From UBA5972 sp964637875 (GTDB lineage: Bacteria > Pseudomonadota > Alphaproteobacteria > Rhodobacterales > Rhodobacteraceae), in contig CAZWXK010000008.1 in the NCBI GenBank assembly GCA_964637875.1, positions 5,056 to 69,055 on the forward strand: a DNA stretch of 64,000 nucleotides, given 5' to 3'. Position numbers and translations under genes: made by a program. Positions 48,959 to 59,383 of the stretch are shown here, one piece after another (within the stretch, counting starts at the first letter, position 1; every line of letters starts with the position of its first letter). A model generated the notes under the pieces. The model was given only the letters and a program-made list of their open reading frames with translations. It was not told where the DNA came from and did not search any database.

Positions 48959-51061
48959 TCAGCGCAGCCTGACCAGCGCCGCCTTGCCATCAGAGAACCA
49001 CGTTCCCTCGGGCAGCGCGTCGATCGGCCTTGGCGGCGCGATCCTGAGCGTGCCACGTTTCCCAACCATGCCCGCGGCAGACAGATCATTGACCAGCAGC
49101 GCGCGCTCGGCGTCGACATCGGGTGCGATCAGGCGCGACAGGCCCCAGCCAAGACCCTTGTCGAAACTTGCTGCCACCGTGAATATCCTTTCCCCGGATA
49201 CGGTGTGAAAAGGGGTTTCCCAGATACGCGCATGGTGCCGTCGCCGGGTTGCCTGCCTTGCGGCCGTTCCCGGCCCGGTCCTGCGAAAGGCCAGATCATT
49301 GGGTCTGCCCTGCCAGAAAAAGGGTGCAACCGGCGCGTTTTCCCCGAAATTTCCCAGCCATCCGGCCAACACCGTCCGCCCCAGCGAAACGATTCCGGGC
49401 CTGGCCACTGCCACCCATCCCGCCCGGGCAAGGGCGGTTTCAAGTGCCTGCCGGTCGCGTGCCACCACGATCACGTTGATGGGGCCGATCGTTCGGCCGG
49501 TCAAGGTTTCGGTGACACCCGCAAGCCGGCCGGTCGAGAACAGATTGCCGATATCGGCAACGGTCTCGGCCGGGGGCGGTGTGCGGGGCAGATTCAGCGT
49601 CTTGTCATAGGACAGCACGGTCCAGCCCGAGACCACGACAAGGCCGGCAGCAATCGGCAGGATAATGCGCCGGCCAACAGCAGCGACCGCCTTTCCCGTC
49701 GTGGGGTGTGAATCCCGCCACCATTCGGCGATGCTGATTCCGACCACCAGCCACAGCGCACCGACAAGCCAGCCATTCAGGACATCGCTCAGGTAATGCT
49801 CGATCAGATATACCCGGCTGAGGCCCACCATGAATGCCAGGGTTGCCGCCAGCAGCGCCGCCGAAATCGGCCCCAGGCGTTTCAGGCGCAGCGCGATATA
49901 AAACAGCATGCCATAGAATGCGATCGAAATGGCGGCATGGCCCGAGGGAAAGCTGCCCGAGGTTTCGACGAAATAGGCAAGTTCCGGGCGCGGACGGTCG
50001 AAAATCCGCTTGAGCAGCCAGACCGAGGCCAGGTTGCCCACGAGGGCGCTGCCCAGCCCCAGGGCCAGGTCGGCGCGGCGGCGCAGATACAACAGGCCCA
50101 GAACCGCCAGCAGCAGCGGTGTGACCACGCGCCAGTCGCCAAGGGCGGTGACATGGGCAAAGAACCTCAGCAGGGCCGGTGACCAGAAGGCATGGATCAG
50201 CTCGGCCAGGCGCATGTCGATCTGCACGACCCCGCGCGACATCAGGAAATCCAGCACCACACCCAGCCAGATCACGAAAATATAGATCATCACCAGCGCC
50301 AGCAAGGTTGCCGTCAGGCCGCCAAAGCGGTGCATGTCGAGCCGCGATCCGATCAGACCGGCAAGACGGGGGTGGCGCGCGGCCCAGGCGCGAATGTCCG
50401 GGTTCTCGGCAACCGCGCCGATGATCGAACGGGTCACTGACAGGACAAATGGCAACAGGCGCTCAATCCGGATGATCAGCCACCACAGCAGGGCAATGAC
50501 TGCCGCCACCGCGGCCGCGAACAGGACCAGCCGTGTCGCAAACGGGCCCAGGCGCGTGATCACATCGCCCAGGAAATAGCCAAAGGCCACATGCCCGATG
50601 GCGTAGGGAACACCGCTGACGATGTTCCAGATCAGGAAACGTCTCCTCTCCATACCCGAAAGCGCGGCCGCCAGCGGTACAAGGCCCGACAATGGCCCCA
50701 GAAAGCGCCCGATCACCAGGGCCAGTCCGCCTCGGCGCGCAAAGAGCTGTTCGGCCCGGCGATAGCTGGGCGATTTCTCGGGTTGCCAGCGTTCCTTCAG
50801 ATAGTGCCGGGCAAGGCGCCCGACCCAATAGCCCGCCTCGGCCCCCAGGATCGAGCCGATGGCGACAAACCACAGCAGGTCGATGAAATCCAGCGCGCCC
50901 TGTTGAACCAGCATGCCGCCGGCATCGACGACCAGAGTGCCGGGAACAAAGGCCCCGGTGGCAAAGAATGCCTCGAGCATCGAGGCCGCACCTATGATCC
51001 AGTAGGACCACAGGCCAAGCGCCTCGAGCGAGGGCAGGATCTGGTCGAGACTGTGCGGCAT
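48959..51061 (-). CDS. DedA-PAP2-LssY fusion membrane protein
   Basis: The 700-residue protein joins three modules. An N-terminal DedA/VTT domain (about 1-215; FFATGAFVPGTLVVDAGG, GRFLGPLSGLVPLAAALSGM) comes first. A PAP2 phosphatase domain (about 275-470) has KRIFDRPRP, PSGHAAIS and SRVYLIEHYLSD, the complete active site. A LssY-type C-terminal domain (about 500-700) includes TGRTIGPINVIVVARDRQAL. It probably dephosphorylates or flips phospholipids or undecaprenyl phosphates. ATG 51061 is used, while the frame extends to 51130 with an arginine-rich segment unlikely to be translated. Confidence 0.85.
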   Translation of the reverse strand: MPHSLDQILPSLEALGLWSYWIIGAASMLEAFFATGAFVPGTLVVDAGGMLVQQGALDFIDLLWFVAIGSILGAEAGYWVGRLARHYLKERWQPEKSPSYRRAEQLFARRGGLALVIGRFLGPLSGLVPLAAALSGMERRRFLIWNIVSGVPYAIGHVAFGYFLGDVITRLGPFATRLVLFAAAVAAVIALLWWLIIRIERLLPFVLSVTRSIIGAVAENPDIRAWAARHPRLAGLIGSRLDMHRFGGLTATLLALVMIYIFVIWLGVVLDFLMSRGVVQIDMRLAELIHAFWSPALLRFFAHVTALGDWRVVTPLLLAVLGLLYLRRRADLALGLGSALVGNLASVWLLKRIFDRPRPELAYFVETSGSFPSGHAAISIAFYGMLFYIALRLKRLGPISAALLAATLAFMVGLSRVYLIEHYLSDVLNGWLVGALWLVVGISIAEWWRDSHPTTGKAVAAVGRRIILPIAAGLVVVSGWTVLSYDKTLNLPRTPPPAETVADIGNLFSTGRLAGVTETLTGRTIGPINVIVVARDRQALETALARAGWVAVARPGIVSLGRTVLAGWLGNFGENAPVAPFFWQGRPNDLAFRRTGPGTAARQATRRRHHARIWETPFHTVSGERIFTVAASFDKGLGWGLSRLIAPDVDAERALLVNDLSAAGMVGKRGTLRIAPPRPIDALPEGTWFSDGKAALVRLR

Positions 51062-51247
51062 CGCCCGGGCGGCTCCTGTGGGTGTGGGCGTTATCTTGGC
51101 GCGCCGACCTCTACGCTCGGCCGGCCACATGCCCTTACACCGTGCGGATACGGTTCTTCAACCGTCCAGGGGCACGGACCCGTTCCGACAGGGTGCCAGC
51201 TGCGCGAACGGCTGGGCCGCGCCGAAAACCACGCCCTTTTGCCGCGC

Positions 51248-51781
51248 TCAGCCAGCCTTTTTCAGAAGGCTTCTCTTCTTGAACTCGTCGGCGAACAGAT
51301 CGACCAGTTCCTGGCGCGACAGTGAGGATCCATCGGCCTTGCTGCGGCGCGAGCTGTAATGGCGGGGCCGGGGCGGTTCGGCGGCAATGCGCGCCTCTTC
51401 ACTGGCCTCGCACAGCTTGGCCGCAACACGCAGCCGCGCCGTGATTTCAAAGACATCGAAGGGCTTGGTCAGGTAATCCGTCGCACCAGCCATGAATGCG
51501 CGTTCGACATATGCCCGTTCGGCCATTGCCGTCAGCATGACGATCGGCACCTCGGCATAGGCCTTGATGCGTCGCAGCCTGTCGCACAGGGTGATGCCAT
51601 CCATTTCAGGCATCTGGATGTCCAGCAACAGACAGTCGAACTGACGGTCGCCCTGTTCCGCCATTTCCAGGGCCTCCAGCGGCGAGGGCGTGGTCGTCAC
51701 CTCGTCATAGCCGGCATCGGTCAACAGGGCCTCCAGAATTTCCAGGATATGGATATCGTCGTCAACCGCGAGAATTCTCAT
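51248..51781 (-). CDS. Response regulator with receiver domain only
   Basis: The 177-residue protein has a CheY-like receiver with acidic pair VDDD (7-9), phosphoacceptor Asp54 in LLLDIQMPEMDG, Thr84 and Lys106 in LTKPFD. The 60-residue C-terminal part (EEARIAAEPPRPRHYSSRRSKADG, then RQELVDLFADEFKKRSLL) is not a known DNA-binding domain. It may work through protein contacts. No sensor kinase is adjacent, so the partner is unknown. Confidence 0.85.
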   Translation of the reverse strand: MRILAVDDDIHILEILEALLTDAGYDEVTTTPSPLEALEMAEQGDRQFDCLLLDIQMPEMDGITLCDRLRRIKAYAEVPIVMLTAMAERAYVERAFMAGATDYLTKPFDVFEITARLRVAAKLCEASEEARIAAEPPRPRHYSSRRSKADGSSLSRQELVDLFADEFKKRSLLKKAG

Positions 51782-52062
51782 CCCTTCCTCCAGACAAAGC
51801 GGGTGCTGCTTGCGATGTTAAGTGATGTGCAGGGATTCGGGCCTTTTTGCGGCGTCAATGGGGAATGGGGGTGATATCCGGCTATTCGCGACGAAAATCA
51901 CGAAATATTGCATGCGCCGGTCGCGCGCGGGCGGGCATAGGCGGGTTTGAACCGCAGTCAGCCGAGAACCACCGTTGCGACCGACATGCAAACCCGCATA
52001 TCCTGACGGTGGCAGAATCGGAGGGCCGATGGGACGGCCCCCACAACAGGGAGTTTGGATTC

Positions 52063-53652
52063 ATGACCGGAGAACTGAAATATCTGGGTGACAAGGTTGC
52101 GCGTGGTCTCATGGGCCGACGGGCCTTTATGGGGCGCGCGGCGGCGCTGGGCATATCCGCGGGCATGGCCAACACCATTCTCGCCGGCGCGGTAAAGGCC
52201 GCGGGGGCGATGAAGGGGGGCACTCTGCGCGCGGGCCTGCAGGGCGGGGAAAGCACCAACAGCCTCGACCCGGCGACCTGGGCCTCGAGCGTGCCGATCG
52301 AGTTCGGCCGTACCTGGGCCGAACCGCTGGTCGATGTCAGCCCCAGGGGCGAAATCGAATTCCGCATTGCCGAAAGCGTCGAAGCATCCCCTGACGCCAA
52401 GGTATGGACCTTCAAGGTTCGCAAGGGGGTCGAATTTCACAACGGCAAGACGGTCACCGCACAGGATGTCGTGGCCACGTTGCGGCGGCATTCCGACAAG
52501 AATTCCAAATCGGGCGCCCTGGGCATCGTCAAGGGTATCACCGACATGAAGGCCGACGGCGACTATGTCGTTCTGACACTGGATCGGGCCAATGCCGACC
52601 TGCCCTATTTGATGGCCGATTATCACCTGATGATCCAGCCGGGCGGCGGTGTGGACAAGCCTGATGCGGGCATCGGGACAGGCCCCTACCGCGTGGCCGA
52701 AAACCAGCCCGGGGTGCGCCATGTCGGAACCAGGTTCGAAAACTACTGGGATGCCGACAATCGTGGCCATGCCGATCAGGTCGAGGTGGTGGTGATCAAC
52801 GATGCCACGGCGCGCCTTTCGGCCCTGCAGTCGGGCCAGGTGGACATGATCAACCGGGTCGAGCCCAAGGTCGTCAAGCTGGTGAAACGCATTCCCGGCG
52901 TTTCGGTTCAGAACGTCTCGGGACGGGGCCATTACGTGTTCGTCATGCATGTGAACACGGCGCCTTTCGACAACAACCACCTGCGCCTTGCGCTGAAGCT
53001 GGCCATCAACCGCAAGGAAATGGTGGACAAGATCCTTCAGGGATACGGATCGGTGGGTAACGATTTCCCGATCAACGCCGCCTATCCTCTGTTTCCGGAC
53101 GATATTCCCCAGCGTGAATACGACCCCGAAAAGGCAGCATTCCATTACAGGAAATCGGGTCATTCCGGTTCGATCCTGCTGCGCACGTCCGATGTGGCCT
53201 TTCCAGGGGCCGTCGATGCGGCACAGCTGTTCCAGCAGAGTGCCAAGGCTGCCGGCATCACGCTGGAAATCAAGCGCGAGCCAGGCGACGGATACTGGTC
53301 CGAGGTCTGGAACAAGAAGCCCTTTGCCGCATCGTACTGGAGCGGCCGACCCGTGCAGGACCAGATGTATTCGACCGCCTATCTGTCGACCTCGGACTGG
53401 AACGATACCCGTTTCTTCCGCCCCGATTTCGACAAGATCATCCTCGAGGCACGCGGCGAGCTGGACCCGGTCAAGCGCAAGGCCCTGTACCGCGAGGCAG
53501 CGCTCATGGTGCGCAACGACGGCGGGCTGATCGCGCCGATGTTCAACGATTTCATCGACGCAACCAGCAACAAGGTCGGTGGATGGGTGGATGATCCCAA
53601 TGGAGAGCAGATGAACAGCATGGCTCTGGCAAAGTGCTGGCGCAAAGCCTGA
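52063..53652 (+). CDS. ABC transporter substrate-binding protein (family 5, peptide type)
   Basis: The 529-residue protein carries a twin-arginine-type signal (GRRAFMGRAAALGISAG) and the SBP_bac_5 fold. Typical segments are PATWASSVPIEFGRTWAEPLVDVSPRGEIEFRIAESVEASPDAKVWTFKVRKGVEFHNGK and DQMYSTAYLSTSDWNDTRF. It captures peptides or similar compounds for the downstream permeases. ATG 52063 has AGGGAG upstream; the frame extends to 51847 without support. A hairpin (GGGCCG/CGGCCC) lies in the leader at 52023-52040. The permease gene starts six bases after its stop. Confidence 0.9.
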   Translation: MTGELKYLGDKVARGLMGRRAFMGRAAALGISAGMANTILAGAVKAAGAMKGGTLRAGLQGGESTNSLDPATWASSVPIEFGRTWAEPLVDVSPRGEIEFRIAESVEASPDAKVWTFKVRKGVEFHNGKTVTAQDVVATLRRHSDKNSKSGALGIVKGITDMKADGDYVVLTLDRANADLPYLMADYHLMIQPGGGVDKPDAGIGTGPYRVAENQPGVRHVGTRFENYWDADNRGHADQVEVVVINDATARLSALQSGQVDMINRVEPKVVKLVKRIPGVSVQNVSGRGHYVFVMHVNTAPFDNNHLRLALKLAINRKEMVDKILQGYGSVGNDFPINAAYPLFPDDIPQREYDPEKAAFHYRKSGHSGSILLRTSDVAFPGAVDAAQLFQQSAKAAGITLEIKREPGDGYWSEVWNKKPFAASYWSGRPVQDQMYSTAYLSTSDWNDTRFFRPDFDKIILEARGELDPVKRKALYREAALMVRNDGGLIAPMFNDFIDATSNKVGGWVDDPNGEQMNSMALAKCWRKA

Positions 53653-53658
53653 TTGGCC

Positions 53659-54615
53659 ATGCCGATGGTTCTGAAACTGGTTGCCCAGCGCATTGCGCTG
53701 GGCTTGCTGCTGCTGCTGGCGGTGTCGGTGCTGATCTTTGCCGGCACGCAGATCCTGCCCGGGGATGTTGCCCAGAGCATACTGGGACAATCGGCAACCC
53801 CGACGGCCCTGGCGAATCTGCGCCGTGACCTGGGGTTGGACGATCCCGCATATGTTCGGTATTTCCGCTGGCTCTGGGGGGTGCTGCATGGTGATCTGGG
53901 GACCGCGCTCTCAAACGGTCAGGATATCGCGACGCAGATCGGCAGGCGCCTGGGCAACACGCTCTTTCTGGCGTTCTGGGCGGCCGTTGTTGCGGTGCCG
54001 CTTGCGATCACGCTGGGGCTGGTGTCGGTGCGCTATCGCAACCGTTGGCCGGACAGGCTGATATCGATGCTCAGCCTCGCGTCGATATCGCTGCCCGAAT
54101 TCTTTATCGGCTATGTCCTGATCTACTATTTCTCGGCGCGCCACCAGTGGTTTCCGTCACTGGCCACCGTCTATGACGGCATGGCCCTGCTTGACAGGTT
54201 GAGGGCGATTGCCCTGCCTGTTGCGGTGCTGACGCTGGTGGTTCTCGCCCACATGATGCGCATGACGCGGGCGGCGATACTGAACGTCATGCAATCGGCC
54301 TATATCGAGACCGCCGAACTCAAGGGTCTGTCGGCCTTCAGGATCATCATCCGGCATGCCCTTCCCAACGCCATTTCGCCGATCGTCAATGTGGTGATGA
54401 TCAACCTGGCCTATCTCGTCGTCGGTGTGGTCGTGGTCGAGGTGATATTCGTCTATCCCGGCATGGGGCAGTATCTGGTCGATCATGTCGCCAAGCGCGA
54501 TGTTCCGGTGGTGCAGGCAACCGGGCTGATCTTTGCCGCGGTATATATCGGGTTGAACCTGATCGCAGATGTTGTTGCGATTCTGTCCAACCCGCGCCTG
54601 AGGCACCCCAAATGA
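53659..54615 (+). CDS. ABC transporter permease (DppB/OppB type)
   Basis: The 318-residue protein has six helices. The N-terminal QRIALGLLLLLAVSVLIFAGTQILPGD is typical of DppB, and the coupling motif is ETAELKGLSAFRIIIRHALPNAISPIV. The start is ATG 53659 or 53665; TTG 53653 is less likely. Its end overlaps the next gene as ATGA. It forms the channel with the second permease. Confidence 0.92.
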   Translation: MPMVLKLVAQRIALGLLLLLAVSVLIFAGTQILPGDVAQSILGQSATPTALANLRRDLGLDDPAYVRYFRWLWGVLHGDLGTALSNGQDIATQIGRRLGNTLFLAFWAAVVAVPLAITLGLVSVRYRNRWPDRLISMLSLASISLPEFFIGYVLIYYFSARHQWFPSLATVYDGMALLDRLRAIALPVAVLTLVVLAHMMRMTRAAILNVMQSAYIETAELKGLSAFRIIIRHALPNAISPIVNVVMINLAYLVVGVVVVEVIFVYPGMGQYLVDHVAKRDVPVVQATGLIFAAVYIGLNLIADVVAILSNPRLRHPK

Positions 54616-55427
54616 GGATGCCGCTTTCCGCCATGATCGGGTTGGTCGTGACTGCCGCCATTTTCCTGGCGGCGATCCTTGCGCCACTGATCGCCCCCTA
54701 TGGCATGGCCGAGATCGTCGGCGATGTATGGGAACCCGCCTCGGCTGCGCATTGGCTGGGAACGGACAATATCGGACGCGACCTGTTGACCCGGTTGATC
54801 TACGGGGGCCGTACGACGATTTTCATCGCCACGCTGGCAACGACGCTTTCGTTTTCCCTCGGCGCATTTCTGGGGTTTTCGGCGGCGGTGATCGGCGGTT
54901 GGGTCGATCAGGTGATGTCGCGGCTGATCGACCTGCTGATGGCCATTCCGTCGCTGATCTTTGCGCTGGTCGTGCTGTCGGTAATGCCGGTGACCTTGCC
55001 GGTTCTGATCGTGGTGATGGGATTGCTGGATTCGACACGGGTCTTTCGCCTTGCCCGCGCCGTGGCGGTGGACATCAACGTCATGGATTTTGTCGAATCC
55101 GCCCGGTTGCGGGGCGAGGGACGTATCTGGATCATCTTTCGCGAGATCCTGCCCAACGCGCTGTCGCCGCTGGTGGCCGAGCTGGGGTTGAGATTCATCT
55201 TTGCGGTGCTGTTCCTTTCGACGCTTTCCTTTCTGGGTCTTGGGGTGCAACCGCCGGCCTCGGACTGGGGAGGGATGGTCAAGGAAAACAAGGACGGCAT
55301 CGTTTTCGGCATCAACGCGGCGCTGTACCCGGCTGCGGCGATTTCCGTTCTGGCGATTTCGGTCAATCTGGTCGCGGACTGGGTGCTGAACCGCACCTCG
55401 GACCTGAAAGGAGGGCGCGGTGACTGA
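54612..55427 (+). CDS. ABC transporter permease (DppC/OppC type)
   Basis: The 271-residue protein has the DppC layout: N-terminal helix, LGTDNIGRDLLTRLIYGGRTT and the EAA-like loop ESARLRGEGRIWIIFREILPNALSPLV. It starts within the previous stop and ends eight bases inside the ATPase gene, so the unit is one operon. Confidence 0.92.
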   Translation: MRMPLSAMIGLVVTAAIFLAAILAPLIAPYGMAEIVGDVWEPASAAHWLGTDNIGRDLLTRLIYGGRTTIFIATLATTLSFSLGAFLGFSAAVIGGWVDQVMSRLIDLLMAIPSLIFALVVLSVMPVTLPVLIVVMGLLDSTRVFRLARAVAVDINVMDFVESARLRGEGRIWIIFREILPNALSPLVAELGLRFIFAVLFLSTLSFLGLGVQPPASDWGGMVKENKDGIVFGINAALYPAAAISVLAISVNLVADWVLNRTSDLKGGRGD

Positions 55428-57051
55428 TCGCCTGCTGGACATTCGCCACCTGCATGTCGAGGCGACCGTGCAGGCGCCGGGAGAAAAACCCCGCGATATC
55501 GTGATTGCGGATGACGTCTCGCTGAGCCTGGAAAAGGGGCGCGTCCTGGGCCTGATCGGTGAAAGCGGCGCGGGAAAATCGACGATCGGGCTGGCGGCCA
55601 TGGGATATGGACGTGGCGCGATACGTCTGTCGGGTGAGGTCTGGCTGAACGGGCGAAACATTCTGAGCGGCGGACTGCGTGAGCTGCGCCGCCTGCGTGG
55701 GCGCGAGGTCACCTACGTGTCGCAATCCGCGGCGGCATCGTTCAACCCGGCCACGCGGCTGATGGAGCAGATCATCGAGGCCGGGCTTGAACATGGTACA
55801 GGTTCGCGTCGGGCCCTGGTCGCGCGCGCGGTGCACCTGTTTTCCGAACTGGGTCTGCCCGACCCGGAACATTTCGGCCACCGTTACCCGCATCAGGTCT
55901 CGGGCGGGCAGTTGCAGCGCGCCATGACGGTCATGGCGCTGGTGCCCGAACCCGATCTGATCATATTCGACGAGCCGACGACCGCACTGGATGTGACCAC
56001 GCAGATCGATGTTCTTGCCGCCATCAAGAAGGCGATTCGCGAAACCGGCGTTGCTGCGATGTACATCACGCATGATCTGGCGGTGGTGGCGCAGGTCTCG
56101 GATGACATCATGGTCTTGCGCAACGGGAAGACGGTCGAACATGGCAGCACTGACCAGATCATCAATGCCCCGCACGAGGAATACACGCATGCGCTGGTTT
56201 CGGTTCGCTCGATCGAGCATGACGAGCAAACCCCGACCGACAACCCCGTACTGCGTTGCCGCAATGTTTCGGCACGCTACGGAAAGGGGGAACGGGTGCT
56301 GGATGACGTGTCGGTCGAACTGCACCCCGGTCAGACCCTGGCCATCGTCGGTGAGAGCGGGTCGGGAAAATCGACCCTTGCGCGGGTTATCACCGGGTTG
56401 TTGCCCCCCCTTGCCGGCGATGTCACGTTTCTTGGCCGCGAATTGTCACCCTCGCTGAATGGCCGCAGCAAGGATGACCTGCGCCAGTTGCAGATGATCT
56501 ATCAGATGGCCGATGTCGCCATGAACCCTCGCCAGACGGTGGGCACGATCATCGGACGGCCGCTGGAATTCTATTTCGGCCTCAGGGGGCGTGCGCGGCG
56601 CGATCGTGTGCTCGAATTGCTGAACGACATCGAAATGGGCCCCGAATTCATCGACCGCTACCCGGCCGAGCTGTCGGGCGGGCAGAAACAGCGTGTCTGC
56701 ATCGCGCGTGCCCTGGCCGCCAGACCGCGCGTAATCATCTGTGACGAGGTGACCAGCGCGCTGGATCCGCTGGTTGCCGACGGTATCCTCAAATTGTTGC
56801 TGAGGCTGCAGGAGCGCGAGGGGGTGGCCTATCTGTTCATTACCCACGATCTGGCAACCGTCAGGGCCATCGCCGACAGCATTGCCGTGATGTATCGCGG
56901 GACGCTGGTTCGATATGGCCCCAAGAGCCAGGTCCTGGCCCCGCCTTTCGACGATTATACCGATCTGCTTCTGGCCTCGGTTCCCGAGATGAAACGCGGC
57001 TGGCTGGAAGAGGTCCTGTCCCGCCGCCGGATGGAAAGTGCCGGAAACTGA
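55420..57051 (+). CDS. Dual ABC ATPase of the peptide importer (DppD-DppF fusion type)
   Basis: The 543-residue protein contains two complete ABC domains, each with Walker A (GESGAGKST near 50, GESGSGKST near 315), signature (VSGGQLQRAMTVMAL; LSGGQKQRVCIARAL) and Walker B (LIIFDEPTTALD; VIICDEVTSALD). It combines the two nucleotide-binding subunits in one polypeptide. The start is GTG 55420 with GGAGGGC upstream. It closes the operon; a GC-rich hairpin region follows. Confidence 0.93.
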   Translation: MTDRLLDIRHLHVEATVQAPGEKPRDIVIADDVSLSLEKGRVLGLIGESGAGKSTIGLAAMGYGRGAIRLSGEVWLNGRNILSGGLRELRRLRGREVTYVSQSAAASFNPATRLMEQIIEAGLEHGTGSRRALVARAVHLFSELGLPDPEHFGHRYPHQVSGGQLQRAMTVMALVPEPDLIIFDEPTTALDVTTQIDVLAAIKKAIRETGVAAMYITHDLAVVAQVSDDIMVLRNGKTVEHGSTDQIINAPHEEYTHALVSVRSIEHDEQTPTDNPVLRCRNVSARYGKGERVLDDVSVELHPGQTLAIVGESGSGKSTLARVITGLLPPLAGDVTFLGRELSPSLNGRSKDDLRQLQMIYQMADVAMNPRQTVGTIIGRPLEFYFGLRGRARRDRVLELLNDIEMGPEFIDRYPAELSGGQKQRVCIARALAARPRVIICDEVTSALDPLVADGILKLLLRLQEREGVAYLFITHDLATVRAIADSIAVMYRGTLVRYGPKSQVLAPPFDDYTDLLLASVPEMKRGWLEEVLSRRRMESAGN

Positions 57052-57096
57052 GGCCGGGCCGGCGCATAGCCGGGCGCAATCCCGGGCCGGGGCACC

Positions 57097-57118
57097 GTCG
57101 GGGCACCCACGCCCCGAC
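57097..57118. terminator. Hairpin between convergent ABC ATPase and hemC genes
   Basis: GTCGGGGC and GCCCCGAC form a perfect 8-bp stem with a six-base loop, eight bases from the hemC stop. U-tracts are weak on both sides, so terminator strength is uncertain. Confidence 0.5.
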
Positions 57119-57125
57119 ATGGAGA

Positions 57126-58064
57126 TCAGTCAAAGAAATACGGACCTGCATCCCCGAGCAGGATGCGGGCCAGCTCGGCCCCCAGTTCGGCGGCGTCGTC
57201 GATCGGGCCGCGCAGCTCGTGTGCCAGACATTCGGAACCGTCGGGTCGCAGGATCTCCCCGCGAATGTGGATGGTCTCGTCATGCAGGCTTGCCAGGCCT
57301 CCGATCGGCATCTGGCACGAGCCGTCCAGACCGCGCAGAAAGGCGCGCTCGGCGTCCAGCCGATAACCGGTGGGAAAATCATGGATCGGCATCAGCAGCT
57401 CGCGCAGCTTTTCATCGGCGCCACGCCGCTCGATGCCGATGGCGCCCTGGGCGATGGCGGGCAGCATCTCGCTGACCGCCACGGGCGCGCGGGCGGCCTC
57501 TTCCATGCCCAGGCGGTTCAGCCCTGCCATGGCCAGAAAGGTGCAGTCGGCAACGCCGTCTTCCAGTTTCTTCAGCCGTGTCTGCACATTTCCGCGAAAT
57601 TCAACAACCTTAAGGTCAGGACGGCGATAGAGGATCTGCGCCTTGCGCCGCAGGCTGCTGGTGCCGACCCGTGCCCCGGGCGGCAGGTCTGTCAGGCGCT
57701 CGAACCGCGGGGACAGGAAGGCATCGCGCACATCCTCGCGCGGCAGGAAACAGTCCAGCACCAGTCCCTTGGGCTGGTCAACGGGCATGTCCTTCATCGA
57801 ATGAACCGCGATGTCGATACGGCCGGCCAGCAGGGCGTCCTCGATTTCCCTGGTGAACAGGCCCTTGCCGCCAACCTCGCTCAGCGGTCTGTTCTGGATG
57901 CGATCGCCGGTCGTCTTGATGACAACGATCTCGAACATGTCCTCGGAAAAGCCGTGCATTTCCATCAGACGGCGACGGGTCTCGTAGGCCTGCGCCAGCG
58001 CCAGCGGCGAGCCGCGCGTGCCGATGCGCAGGGGTGAAGCGGTATTTGGCCATAGCGGTTGCAT
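57126..58064 (-). CDS. hemC: Porphobilinogen deaminase (hydroxymethylbilane synthase)
   Basis: The 312-residue haem-pathway enzyme has PLRIGTRGSPLALAQA, SMKDMPVDQPKGL, RRKAQILYRRPDLKVVEFRGNVQTRLKKL and the dipyrromethane-binding cysteine in GLDGSCQMPIGG. It makes hydroxymethylbilane from four porphobilinogens. ATG 58064 has GGGGG upstream; the longer open frame to 58382 overlaps hemE and was rejected. It is divergent from hemE over 105 bases. Confidence 0.95.
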   Translation of the reverse strand: MQPLWPNTASPLRIGTRGSPLALAQAYETRRRLMEMHGFSEDMFEIVVIKTTGDRIQNRPLSEVGGKGLFTREIEDALLAGRIDIAVHSMKDMPVDQPKGLVLDCFLPREDVRDAFLSPRFERLTDLPPGARVGTSSLRRKAQILYRRPDLKVVEFRGNVQTRLKKLEDGVADCTFLAMAGLNRLGMEEAARAPVAVSEMLPAIAQGAIGIERRGADEKLRELLMPIHDFPTGYRLDAERAFLRGLDGSCQMPIGGLASLHDETIHIRGEILRPDGSECLAHELRGPIDDAAELGAELARILLGDAGPYFFD

Positions 58065-58169
58065 GACCCCCGATGTAGCGGCACAATCCCGTACTGACAA
58101 TGGCAAAGCCGCCATGATGCCGGGTGACACATTGACATCCCGCGCCCGAGGCGTGAGGAGGGGGCCGAC

Positions 58170-59243
<1,074 letters not shown>

Positions 59244-59383
59244 TGGCCCGGCCCGGGAAACCGGCCTGTCCATTTGCAAGCCGCAGCAAGGGGCATGGCC
59301 GGTACAGCGTCGTAACGTTCGGTGAAAATGGGCTACAACAGGGGGTCTCTCTGTGGCAGGCTGCCCCCGAGGAGGAACCGCCC

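Noticed and set aside
51958..53889. A 643-codon open frame on the minus strand opposite the peptide-binding protein gene
   Set aside because: The plus-strand gene has clear family motifs and a Tat signal; the antisense product is a histidine/glutamine-rich shadow.
58065..58169. Possible oriC next to hemE, as in Caulobacter
   Set aside because: The hemC-hemE gap is only 105 bases, GC-rich, and has no DnaA-box cluster.
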